Shown: one piece after another, positions 25,609 through 32,751 of the stretch
Position numbering within the stretch: position 1 is the first letter of the stretch
How the letters are laid out: the number at the start of each line of letters is the position of its first letter
Source of the DNA: Actinomycetota bacterium
GTDB taxonomy: Bacteria > Actinomycetota > Thermoleophilia > Solirubrobacterales > Solirubrobacteraceae
Length of the DNA: 33,485 nucleotides
Assembly (NCBI GenBank): GCA_005885515.1
Contig: VAWK01000007.1
Location: forward strand, 1-33,485
Direction: 5' to 3'
Made by a program: the position numbers and the translations under genes
Notes under the pieces: model-generated
The model's database searches: none
What the model saw: the letters and a program-made list of their open reading frames with translations, nothing else
What the model was told of the DNA's origin: nothing

Positions 25609-25887
25609 ATGGCCAAATCGAGGGTCAGGCTGCCGCGCGACGTGCGCGAGCCCTACGAGGTCTATCTCAATGGCGTGCGCCAGCAGCTGGGCGCGGACTA
25701 CCTAGTGCGCGAAGGCGCGCTCGTGTTCCCGCGCGAGCTGCGCAAGGACCGGATCAGCGGCTGGCGCTGGCTGCTCGGCGCCTGGGGCGTGGGCACCTAC
25801 CGCCAGAACGACTCCGTCGACGTGCGCTATGTGGCGCCCGACGGCTCGCCCCGGGTGGCCGAGGCGCTGGACATCGAGCCCGCCTAG
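25609..25887 (+). CDS. Small protein of unknown function (92 aa)
   Basis: I do not recognise a named family. The 92-residue protein is compact and looks strand-rich: YEVYLNGVRQQLGADYLVRE, ALVFPRELRKDRISGWRW, then LLGAWGVGTYRQNDSVDVRY. Glycines, tryptophans and alternating hydrophobics suggest a small beta barrel; there is no signal or membrane segment. The ATG at 25609 has TAAGCT (25594-25599) ending 9 nt upstream. It lies 18 bp after the LOG gene and may be cotranscribed. Its TAG stop overlaps the metF stop at a CTAG. Confidence 0.65.
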   Translation: MAKSRVRLPRDVREPYEVYLNGVRQQLGADYLVREGALVFPRELRKDRISGWRWLLGAWGVGTYRQNDSVDVRYVAPDGSPRVAEALDIEPA

Positions 25888-26771
25888 CTCACGCGCTTCC
25901 AGGGCCGGCTCAGCTTTAGCGCGCTGACGATCGCGCGCGTGGCCGGCGAGCGGTTGAGCGTGTAGAAGTGGATGCCCGGCGCACCGCCGGCGAGCAGCTC
26001 GGCACACTGCAGCGTGGCGTACGCCACGCCGAAGTCCAGCACCGCCTCGGGGTTCTCCTCGCGCGCGTGCAGCTCCCGGTGCAGCCCCGCGGGGATGGAC
26101 GCGCCGCACATGCTGGCCATGCGCTCGACCTGGCCTGCGTGCGTGATCGGCATGATGCCCGGGATGATCGGCACTTCGATGCCGATCGCGCGGGCGCGAT
26201 CCACGAATGCGAAGTACACGTCGTTCTCGAAGAACAGCTGGGTGATCAGGAAGTCGACCCCCGCGGCCACCTTCTCGGCCAGATGCTCGAGGTCCGCCTT
26301 GGGGCTCTCGGCGTGGATGTGCGTCTCGGGAAAGCACGCTGCGCCGATCGCGAACGGGTAGCCGTTGCCGATCAGCTCGACGAGCTCGCGCGAGTACTCC
26401 AACCCGCCCTCCGTCTTGGTCCAATGCTCCTGACCGGCGGGCGGGTCACCGCGCAGGGCCAGCACGTTGTCGATCCCCGCCTGCTCCATCTCGTCGAGCG
26501 TCGCGTGCAGCTGCGGCACGGTTGCGCCGACGCATGTGAAATGCGCCATCGCCTCCAGGCCATACTCCTCCCTGATCCGCTTGACGATCTCGATCGTCTT
26601 TTCGCGCGTCGAGCCGCCGGCGCCGTAGGTCACCGAGACGAACGAGGGATCCAGCGTGCGCAGCTCGCTCAGCGCGGCGTACAGGTTGCGCTCGCCCGCC
26701 TGCGTTTTGGGTGGAAAGAACTCAAACGAGAACGCCGGCCGGCCGTCGGCGAGGATCTGATCGATGCGCAT
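25884..26771 (-). CDS. metF: 5,10-methylenetetrahydrofolate reductase
   Basis: MetF reduces methylene-THF to methyl-THF for methionine synthesis, using FAD and NAD(P)H. The 295-residue length is normal for bacterial MetF. Seen: FSFEFFPPKT with the catalytic glutamate near the N-terminus, SVTYGAGGSTREKT, LALRGDPP, ITQLFFEND and PGIMPI, all family landmarks of the (beta/alpha)8 barrel. The ATG at 26771 is preceded, 7 nt away, by CATAAT, a near-consensus -10 that overlaps the stop codon of the upstream MBL gene. So metF may be transcribed both alone and with that gene. ThyX in this window competes for the same folate. Confidence 0.95.
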   Translation of the reverse strand: MRIDQILADGRPAFSFEFFPPKTQAGERNLYAALSELRTLDPSFVSVTYGAGGSTREKTIEIVKRIREEYGLEAMAHFTCVGATVPQLHATLDEMEQAGIDNVLALRGDPPAGQEHWTKTEGGLEYSRELVELIGNGYPFAIGAACFPETHIHAESPKADLEHLAEKVAAGVDFLITQLFFENDVYFAFVDRARAIGIEVPIIPGIMPITHAGQVERMASMCGASIPAGLHRELHAREENPEAVLDFGVAYATLQCAELLAGGAPGIHFYTLNRSPATRAIVSALKLSRPWKRVS

Positions 26772-26778
26772 TAGCCTG

Positions 26779-26784
26779 ATTATG
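26779..26784 (-). promoter_or_regulatory. -10 box CATAAT of metF, overlapping an upstream stop codon
   Basis: CATAAT matches the consensus at five of six positions and ends 7 nt before the metF ATG. Its TAA is also the stop codon of the MBL gene (26782-26780). Confidence 0.55.
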
Positions 26785-27808
26785 CGATCCAGCGCTCGGG
26801 CTCACCGGCGATCGAGCGTACGCGTCCCTCGATCTGCAGGTGCGTCAGATAGCTCAGTACCTTCGAGAGCAGCCAGTGAGCGTTCTGCCCGGACAGCGAG
26901 TCGCCGTACACGTGCGGAACCACCTCGAACGCCGTCAGCGACCTGCCCGTGACCGCGTCGAGCACCGCCCCCAGGCGCTCGTGCACGAGCGCGCGGTTGG
27001 CGTTGATGTGCGCCTGCACGTCGGCGAACGTGCGGCCGTGACCGGGCAGGCACAGTCGGCCGCCCAGCCGCTCGACCACCTCCAGCGAGCGCAAGAATTC
27101 GCCCACCGGGTCGGGCGTGAATCCATAGTCGAAGTACAGCGATATCCGGCCCAGCAGGTGATCGCCAGAGATGAGCAGGCGCCGCTCGGGCTGAAACAGG
27201 CACACGTGGGATGGCGCGTGGCCAGGCGTCTCGTACGTCCGCCAGGTGCCGACGTCGCTGTCGATCTGGGCGCCGGTGAGCAGGTCGCGGTCCGGCGCGA
27301 CCACGCCTGCGATCCCGGATTCCCTGCCACGGCGCTCCGAGGCCCAGCGGCGCAAGGGCTCCTCGGGCACGCCGCTGTGACGAGCGACCTCGATGCGGCG
27401 GTCGAGCAGCGCGTCGGGATCCTCCGCCATGCGGGTCATGTGCTGGTGGTTGGGATGCATCCACAGCTCGGCGCCCGTGCGCGCCACGATCGTGGCGGCC
27501 TGCCCGTAGTGATCGGAATGGGCGTGCGTGCACACCACCAGCCGCACCTGCTCCAGGCGCAGGCCGCACATCTGCAGAGCCCGCTCCAGGTGGGCGAGCG
27601 AGTCGGGCTGGTGCATGCCGGTGTCGAACAGAACGATGCCCTCGCCGGCCCTCACCGCCCAGGCGTTGCAGTGCGGCACACCGGGCCATGGAAGCGGCAG
27701 GCGCAGGCGGTAAACGCCTGCCAGCACACGCTCTCCCCTGCCGAGCTCACGCCTTGAGATCGCCCTGCGCCCGGACGAGGCGCCTGGTCGCTCGCGCGCA
27801 TGAGCCAC
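26780..27808 (-). CDS. Metallo-beta-lactamase-fold hydrolase (LACTB2-like, with C-terminal extension)
   Basis: This is a 342-residue MBL hydrolase with two zinc ions, substrate unknown. Zinc ligands: THAHSDHYG (HxHxDH, about residues 95-103), TPGHAPSHV, ISGDHLLG and LPGHGRT. About 80 residues after the last ligand form a helical, winged-helix-like C-terminal region (LGAVLDAVTGRSLTAFEVVP, QNAHWLLSKVLSYLTHLQIE), as in LACTB2-type MBL proteins. The N-terminal strand RLRLPLPWPGVPHCNAWAV is family-typical. The GTG at 27808 is chosen because TAGTCT (27821-27816) ends 7 nt before it. The gene is divergent from another MBL gene, and metF follows 8 bp downstream. Confidence 0.87.
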   Translation of the reverse strand: MAHARERPGASSGRRAISRRELGRGERVLAGVYRLRLPLPWPGVPHCNAWAVRAGEGIVLFDTGMHQPDSLAHLERALQMCGLRLEQVRLVVCTHAHSDHYGQAATIVARTGAELWMHPNHQHMTRMAEDPDALLDRRIEVARHSGVPEEPLRRWASERRGRESGIAGVVAPDRDLLTGAQIDSDVGTWRTYETPGHAPSHVCLFQPERRLLISGDHLLGRISLYFDYGFTPDPVGEFLRSLEVVERLGGRLCLPGHGRTFADVQAHINANRALVHERLGAVLDAVTGRSLTAFEVVPHVYGDSLSGQNAHWLLSKVLSYLTHLQIEGRVRSIAGEPERWIA

Positions 27809-27815
27809 TCGCGGC

Positions 27816-27825
27816 AGACTAGACT
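27816..27825. promoter_or_regulatory. Back-to-back -10 boxes sharing one TA step
   Basis: TAGTCT on the minus strand (27821-27816) serves the MBL gene at 27808. TAGACT on the plus strand (27820-27825) is suitably placed for the SnoaL-MBL fusion gene. Both boxes use the same TA base pairs at 27820-27821, so only one polymerase could open the site at a time. Confidence 0.45.
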
Positions 27826-27844
27826 ACGACTCTCCGGCGGCGTC

Positions 27845-27857
27845 TAAAGGAGATCGC
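27845..27857 (+). promoter_or_regulatory. Strong Shine-Dalgarno of the SnoaL-MBL fusion
   Basis: TAAAGGAGATCGC directly precedes the ATG at 27858; AAAGGAGA is the best ribosome binding site in the window. Confidence 0.75.
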
Positions 27858-29141
27858 ATGAGCGAGGAGGAGGAACAGAGCGCACGCGCGGCTGCGAAGG
27901 TGCAGGAGGCCGCGGCGAACGTCCAGCACGTGACCAAACGCAGGCAGCGCATCACCGCGGATAGAGCCGACGCGGTGGCCCGCCGCTACTTCGATGCGCT
28001 AAGCGCACATGACCTCGATGCGGCCGTCGCGATGTGGGCCGACGGGGGGCGCGAGAACGTGCGCGGTCAGGTGGACGTGACCGCGCCGGAGGGGGTGCGC
28101 GACTTCATCGGCGAACTGTTTGGCGCGGTGCCAGATGTGCGTTTCGAGCTGCTCAGCACGACCACCGAGGACGATCGCTGCGCGGTGCAGTGGCGCCTGA
28201 GAGGGACCTTCGCGGGGCCGGGCCCGCTGGGAGGAATCGAGCCTACCGGCCATCCGCTCACGCTCGAGGGAATCGATCTGCTGACGGTGCGTGGCGGGCT
28301 GATCCACGCCAACGACGCCTTCCCCGACTCGATCTCGCTGCCGCGGCAGATCGGGATGATGCCCGCGCAGGGGTCGACCGCGGACCAGCGGCTGCTGGGC
28401 GCCTTCAACACCAAGACACGCCTTACCTCGCGCCTGTCCAGCGCCGAGCCCCGCCTCGTCGCCGAGCGGGTATGGCTGGTGCAGGGCCAGCCGGGGCGCT
28501 GCAACGTGTACCTGCTCGAGGACGAGGGCGGCGTGACGCTGTTCGATGCCGGCGCGCGCACGATGACGCGCGCCGTGGCGGGCGCGGGGGCAAGGCTCGG
28601 CGGCATCCGCCGAATCGTGCTCGGGCATGGGCACACCGACCATCGCGGCGTCGCCCCGGCGCTGGGGGTGCCGGTCCTGTGCCACCCCGACGAGGTCCAG
28701 GACGCCGAAGGAAGCGGCGGCTTTCGCTACTGGCCCGCGGACCTCGCCGGGCTGCCGCTGGGGGCACGCCAGCTGCAGCGACTGCTGCACCGCTACGCCT
28801 GGGATGGCGGGCCGGTGAAGATCTCCGACACCGTCCGCGAGGGCGACGAGGTCGCGGGATTCCGCGTCGTGGACCTCCCCGGCCACGCGCCTGGCCTGAT
28901 CGGGCTGTGGCGCGAGTCGGACCGGCTGGCGCTTTGCAGCGACTGCTTCTACACGCTGGACATGTGGGGGCGAGACTGCCCGCCACGGGCGCCGGCGGCG
29001 ACATACAACTACGACAGCGAGCAGGCGCGGGCGAGCATCCGCAAGCTCGCGGCGCTCGAGCCCGAGGCCGCGTGGCCCGGGCACGCCAAGCCGGCGACCG
29101 GCGACGTGCGCGCGCAGCTCGAGCGGGCGGCCGAGCTCTGA
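27858..29141 (+). CDS. SnoaL-like domain fused to a metallo-beta-lactamase-fold domain
   Basis: This is a 427-residue two-domain protein. Residues about 1-38 are a charged helical leader. Residues 39-165 form a SnoaL/NTF2-like domain (DAVARRYFDALSAHDLDAAV, GVRDFIGELFGAVPDVRFEL, then PTGHPLTLEGIDLLTVRGG). Residues about 190-427 are an MBL domain with GHGHTDHRG, DLPGHAPG and final PGHAKP. The usual GD before the bridging aspartate is SD (CSDCFYTLD). The SnoaL part may bind a small molecule next to the hydrolase site; this is inference. The start has a strong ribosome binding site. It is divergent from another MBL gene. The SnoaL fold is the same as that amplified at 19-21 kb. Confidence 0.87.
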   Translation: MSEEEEQSARAAAKVQEAAANVQHVTKRRQRITADRADAVARRYFDALSAHDLDAAVAMWADGGRENVRGQVDVTAPEGVRDFIGELFGAVPDVRFELLSTTTEDDRCAVQWRLRGTFAGPGPLGGIEPTGHPLTLEGIDLLTVRGGLIHANDAFPDSISLPRQIGMMPAQGSTADQRLLGAFNTKTRLTSRLSSAEPRLVAERVWLVQGQPGRCNVYLLEDEGGVTLFDAGARTMTRAVAGAGARLGGIRRIVLGHGHTDHRGVAPALGVPVLCHPDEVQDAEGSGGFRYWPADLAGLPLGARQLQRLLHRYAWDGGPVKISDTVREGDEVAGFRVVDLPGHAPGLIGLWRESDRLALCSDCFYTLDMWGRDCPPRAPAATYNYDSEQARASIRKLAALEPEAAWPGHAKPATGDVRAQLERAAEL

Positions 29142-29201
29142 CCGCGGCGCAGACGGCCGGCGGCGGCGCGCCGCCTAGGCCGGCCATGCGCCGCCGGGCC
29201 G

Positions 29202-29552
29202 ATGGGTAGGCGCGGGGGCCGGCAGCCAAGGCTCCGAGCCGAGGCCAGCGAATACGCCGACGCGGCGGGCAACGTGCTGACGCTGCGCGGCTCGCTCACG
29301 GCGGGTTCGCGACGCCAGTGCGCGGAAGCGCTCGCGGGCAGCCCACTCTCGCGCGAGGACGCGTGGCAGCGAGCGGTGGAGCTGCTGTTCGAGCGCCTGG
29401 CGGTGCGCTGGCAGATCGCGGGCGCGCCGATCGAACGCCAGCGCGAGCTGCTCGCGCGCTTCCGCGCGGCGACTCCTGAAGAGCGGGCGTGGGTACGCAG
29501 CACCTTGCGCGAGCACTGCGCAACGCACTTCCCCGACGTGCGCGCGCCGTGA
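29202..29552 (+). CDS. Protein of unknown function (116 aa)
   Basis: I do not recognise it. The 116-residue protein has a basic N-terminus, then a short strand pair (YADAAGNVLTLRGSLTAG), and from about residue 40 is helical and charged (RAVELLFERLAVRWQIAG, PIERQRELLARFRAATPEER). LAVRWQIAGAPIERQRELLA may be a helix-loop-helix. No signal peptide or membrane segment. It follows the SnoaL-MBL gene by 60 bp on the same strand and converges on a small gene with a 3-bp gap. The start at 29202 is uncertain. Confidence 0.6.
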   Translation: MGRRGGRQPRLRAEASEYADAAGNVLTLRGSLTAGSRRQCAEALAGSPLSREDAWQRAVELLFERLAVRWQIAGAPIERQRELLARFRAATPEERAWVRSTLREHCATHFPDVRAP

Positions 29553-29555
29553 GGC

Positions 29556-29786
29556 TCAGAGCTCGCCCAGCAACTCGAGCCTCGGCCCGTGCGCGCTGTC
29601 GGCGGAGACGAACCGCGCGGTGGCGGGACTGAGCACGAACTCGCGCACCTCTCCCCCCTCGCCGCGCACCTGAACGCGGCGGCCGTCGTCGTGCACGGCC
29701 AGCACGACACCGGACTCGAAGCCACCGCCGAAGTGCACGATGCGGGCGTGTGTGCCGACACTGGGAACGGGTCGCGAGGGGCGCAC
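29556..29786 (-). CDS. Small protein of unknown function (76 aa)
   Basis: Not recognised. The 76 residues look like a small all-beta domain (THARIVHFGGGFESGVVLAV, RRVQVRGEGGEVREFVLSPA, ARFVSADSAHGPRLELLGEL), resembling SH3- or Tudor-like barrels in pattern only. The GTG at 29786 has TAGCAT (29802-29797) ending 10 nt upstream. It is divergent from pyruvate kinase and converges on the 116-residue protein gene. Confidence 0.55.
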   Translation of the reverse strand: MRPSRPVPSVGTHARIVHFGGGFESGVVLAVHDDGRRVQVRGEGGEVREFVLSPATARFVSADSAHGPRLELLGEL

Positions 29787-29908
29787 TCAAGACGCGATGC
29801 TACGCCCAGGCGTCGACACCCACGGCGCGGCGGCAGCGGCCGACTGCGATGCCGCTGAGCGCCGGGCGGGCGAGCGGAGGTGCCCGCCGCCCGCGATACC
29901 TTGCTCGG

Positions 29909-31318
29909 ATGCGCCGCACAAAGATCGTCGCGACCATCGGGCCCGCCTCGCGCGACCCAGAGACGCTGCTGCGCATGGTCGAGGCCGGCATGGACGTGGC
30001 GCGCGTGAACTACTCGCACGGAACGCTCGAGGAGCACGCCGAGACGGTCACTCGCGTGCGCAACGCTGCCGGCCAGGCGGGGCGGGCGGTGGCGATCCTC
30101 CAGGATCTGCCAGGACCGAAGCTGCGCATCGGACCGCTGAAGGACGACATCGTCGAGCTCACGCCCGGCGAGCGGCTGACGTTCGTGTGCGACCAGCAGG
30201 AGATCCAGGGCGATGCACACCACATGAGCATCTCCTGGGCGGGGCTCGCCGACGCGATCGAACCTGGCGCGGTGCTGTACCTGGCCGACGGCTCGGTGCG
30301 TCTGCGCGCGGTGGAGGTGCGCGCGGCCAGCCACGAGGTGGAAGCGGAGATCGAGATCGGCGGCGCGGTCGCGTCGCGGCAGGGATTGAACATCCCCGGC
30401 CCGGTCGAGTTGCTGCCATCGGTGCACGAGGAGGACCTCGAGATGCTGCGCCATGGTGAGTCGCTCGGGGTGGACATGGTCGCGCTGTCCTTCGTGCAGC
30501 GGCCCGAGGATGTGCTGTCGGTGCGCAGCCACACGCGCCTGCCGCTGATCGCAAAGATGGAGAAGCCGCTTGCGGTGCAGCGCGCCGCGGAGATCCTGCG
30601 GGTGGCCGACTGCGTGATGATCGCGCGCGGCGATTTGGGGATCGAGCTGCCGATCGAGCGCGTGCCGATCGTCCAGAAGCAGCTGCTGGAGCTCGCCGGG
30701 TGGATGGCGCGCCCGTCGGTCACGGCCACGCAGATGCTCGACTCGATGGTCGTCTCCTCGCGGCCGACGCGCGCCGAGGTCGCCGACGTTGCCAACGCGA
30801 TCCTCGACGGAACCGACGCGGTCATGCTCTCGCAGGAGACCGCGATCGGCGCCTACCCGGTGGAGGCGGTCGAGATGATGGCGGCGGTGGCCGAGCAGGC
30901 AGAGACGGTGGCGCCATATGAGCGCTGGAACAGCTCGCGCGTGCGGCGCACGGAATCGGATCCCGCCTACACGATCGCCCACAACCTGTGTATCGCCGCC
31001 CGCGAGCTGCGGCTCGACGCGCTGATCGTGCCCACGCTGTCCGGGCGCTCGGCGCGTCTGGTCTCCGCGCACCGCCCGGTCGTGCCGATCTATGCGCTGT
31101 CTCCTGGCAAAGAGACGGTCAGGCGCTGCGGGCTGATGTGGGGGGTGCGGGCGGCGTCGATGCGACGCCACGAGACCACCGAGGTCCTCATCGCCGACGC
31201 CGCGCGGCGCGTGATCGAGCTCGGCTGGTGCAAGCCCGGACAGCGCGTGGGGATCACCGCCGGACTGCCCTCCGGACGTCCCGGCACCACCAGCCTCGTG
31301 CAGATACAGGTGCTCTGA
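29909..31318 (+). CDS. pyk: Pyruvate kinase
   Basis: Pyruvate kinase converts phosphoenolpyruvate and ADP to pyruvate and ATP, the last glycolytic step. The 469-residue length is normal for bacteria without the extra C-terminal domain. It begins RRTKIVATIGPASRDPETL, then MDVARVNYSHG, LQDLPGPKLRIG at the B-domain edge, LIAKMEKPLAV with the catalytic lysine, MIARGDLGIELP and TATQMLDSM...RPTRAEVADVANAILDG. NYSHG (for NFSHG) and AKMEKP (for SKIEN) are conservative variants. The ATG at 29909 is chosen because TACCTT (29897-29902) ends 6 nt before it and the conserved N-terminus starts there. The frame is open 53 codons upstream. It converges on the ABC1 kinase with a 9-bp gap. Confidence 0.95.
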   Translation: MRRTKIVATIGPASRDPETLLRMVEAGMDVARVNYSHGTLEEHAETVTRVRNAAGQAGRAVAILQDLPGPKLRIGPLKDDIVELTPGERLTFVCDQQEIQGDAHHMSISWAGLADAIEPGAVLYLADGSVRLRAVEVRAASHEVEAEIEIGGAVASRQGLNIPGPVELLPSVHEEDLEMLRHGESLGVDMVALSFVQRPEDVLSVRSHTRLPLIAKMEKPLAVQRAAEILRVADCVMIARGDLGIELPIERVPIVQKQLLELAGWMARPSVTATQMLDSMVVSSRPTRAEVADVANAILDGTDAVMLSQETAIGAYPVEAVEMMAAVAEQAETVAPYERWNSSRVRRTESDPAYTIAHNLCIAARELRLDALIVPTLSGRSARLVSAHRPVVPIYALSPGKETVRRCGLMWGVRAASMRRHETTEVLIADAARRVIELGWCKPGQRVGITAGLPSGRPGTTSLVQIQVL

Positions 31319-31327
31319 GAGCGCGGC

Positions 31328-32728
31328 TCAGCCGGCCGCGCCAACCGCGCCCCGGTAGAACTCCGCCTCCTGCCTGCCCAAGGACGTGACCGGCTCGTCG
31401 CCGTACATCCACTCGCGCGCGATCCGATGCCAGTTGGCGCGCGCGCGCAGCTGAGACAGCACGGCGAGCGTCAGCATCTCCATGCGCCGCCCGAACAGGT
31501 GCTCGGGGCGCATGTCCTGGTGGCGCATCTCGCGGAAGTGGCTGGAGCGGGGATCGGAGCTCTCGATCATGACCGCGGTCGCGATCTCCGGCGACAGCGC
31601 GACCAGTTCGTCGGCGGTCGTGTACCACCAGATCGCATCCTCGATGAACGCAAGCAGATGATCGGGATTCACGCGCTCGGGCTCTGGCAGGAACCCCGAG
31701 GCCGCCAGCAGCCGGTGGAGCGCTTGCCCATCGCCCTCGACGACCGCTCGCTGGCAGGCGAGCTCCAGCTCCACCGGCTCGGGCTGCATTCGCTTGAACA
31801 GCCCGAAATCCAGGAACGCGACGCGGTCGTCCGCGAGCAGCACGAAGTTGCCCGGATGGGGGTCGCCCGAGAACTGCCGGTGCCGGTACAAACAGCCGAC
31901 GAAGAAGCGGAACACGATCTCCCCTACCCGGTCGCGCACGGCCTGCGAGCGGCGCTTGAGCTGCTCGAAGCCGGTGCCCTGAACGAACTCGCTCACCAGC
32001 ACGCGCTCGCGCGACAGCTCGCTCACCACATTCGGGACGAAGATGAACGGATGGCCGGCGAAGATGCGCGCGAGCGAGCGCTGGTTCTGGGCCTCGAGCT
32101 CATAATCGAGCTCCTCGCCGATCCGCTCGCGGATCTCCTCCGCGATCGCCTTCACGTCCAGTCCCGGGGTCATCCGCTTGAGCAGGCGCATGATCATCTC
32201 CAGGTTCTGCAGGTCCGCGCGCACCGCGCTGGCGACCCCGGGGTACTGCACCTTCACGGCCACATCGCGGCCATCGTGGAGGGTCGCACGGTACACCTGG
32301 CCGATCGAGGCAGCCGCGATGGGCTGCTCGGCAAAGGACGCGAACACCTCCTCGATCGGCTCTTCCAGATCGTCCTCGATCACCTGCCGCATCTGCTTGA
32401 ACGAAACGGTGGGCGCGGCATCGCGCAGCTTTGCCAGCTCGCGCTGGAACTCGTCGCGATGCTGCTCCGGCACCAGACCGACGTCCAGGAAGGACATCAC
32501 CTGGCCAAGCTTCATCGCGGCTCCCTTCATCGTCCCGAGCACGGCCACGATCTGCTTGGCGGTCTCCAGCTGGCGCCGGGCCATCGCCTCTTCAGACGCC
32601 GCTTGCGAGCGAGCCACGTTGGCGGCGCGCGTGCCGAACTGCTTCACGGCCTCACTGGCCGCCAGCGTGGTCACGGTGGCCGTGCGGCGCGCGCGCGAGC
32701 TTGGAATCTTCTCGCTCTCGCGCGCCAT
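31328..32728 (-). CDS. ABC1/ADCK (UbiB) family atypical kinase
   Basis: This is a 466-residue ABC1/UbiB-type protein, an atypical protein-kinase-like ATPase linked to quinone or lipid metabolism in known members. Family hallmarks: GAAMKLGQVMS (KxGQ motif, about residues 70-80), IAAASIGQVYRA (the alanine-rich loop replacing the P-loop), VAVKVQYPGV with the lysine, EELDYELEAQN, the catalytic loop SGDPHPGNFVLL and LDFGLF. No C-terminal membrane helices are evident. The ATG at 32728 has TAGGAT (32740-32735) 6 nt upstream. It lies 23 bp after the stop of the partial MBL gene on the same strand. Substrate unknown. Confidence 0.9.
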   Translation of the reverse strand: MARESEKIPSSRARRTATVTTLAASEAVKQFGTRAANVARSQAASEEAMARRQLETAKQIVAVLGTMKGAAMKLGQVMSFLDVGLVPEQHRDEFQRELAKLRDAAPTVSFKQMRQVIEDDLEEPIEEVFASFAEQPIAAASIGQVYRATLHDGRDVAVKVQYPGVASAVRADLQNLEMIMRLLKRMTPGLDVKAIAEEIRERIGEELDYELEAQNQRSLARIFAGHPFIFVPNVVSELSRERVLVSEFVQGTGFEQLKRRSQAVRDRVGEIVFRFFVGCLYRHRQFSGDPHPGNFVLLADDRVAFLDFGLFKRMQPEPVELELACQRAVVEGDGQALHRLLAASGFLPEPERVNPDHLLAFIEDAIWWYTTADELVALSPEIATAVMIESSDPRSSHFREMRHQDMRPEHLFGRRMEMLTLAVLSQLRARANWHRIAREWMYGDEPVTSLGRQEAEFYRGAVGAAG

Positions 32729-32734
32729 GCCTAA

Positions 32735-32740
32735 ATCCTA
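32735..32740 (-). promoter_or_regulatory. -10 box TAGGAT of the ABC1 kinase gene
   Basis: TAGGAT ends 6 nt before the ATG at 32728, in the 23-bp gap behind the MBL gene. There is no Shine-Dalgarno between box and start. Confidence 0.55.
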
Positions 32741-32751
32741 GGAAGTGCGGC

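Noticed and set aside
29009..31171. Long minus-strand open frame (720 codons) opposite pyruvate kinase
   Set aside because: Antisense to an unambiguous pyk gene; low-complexity composition and no domain.
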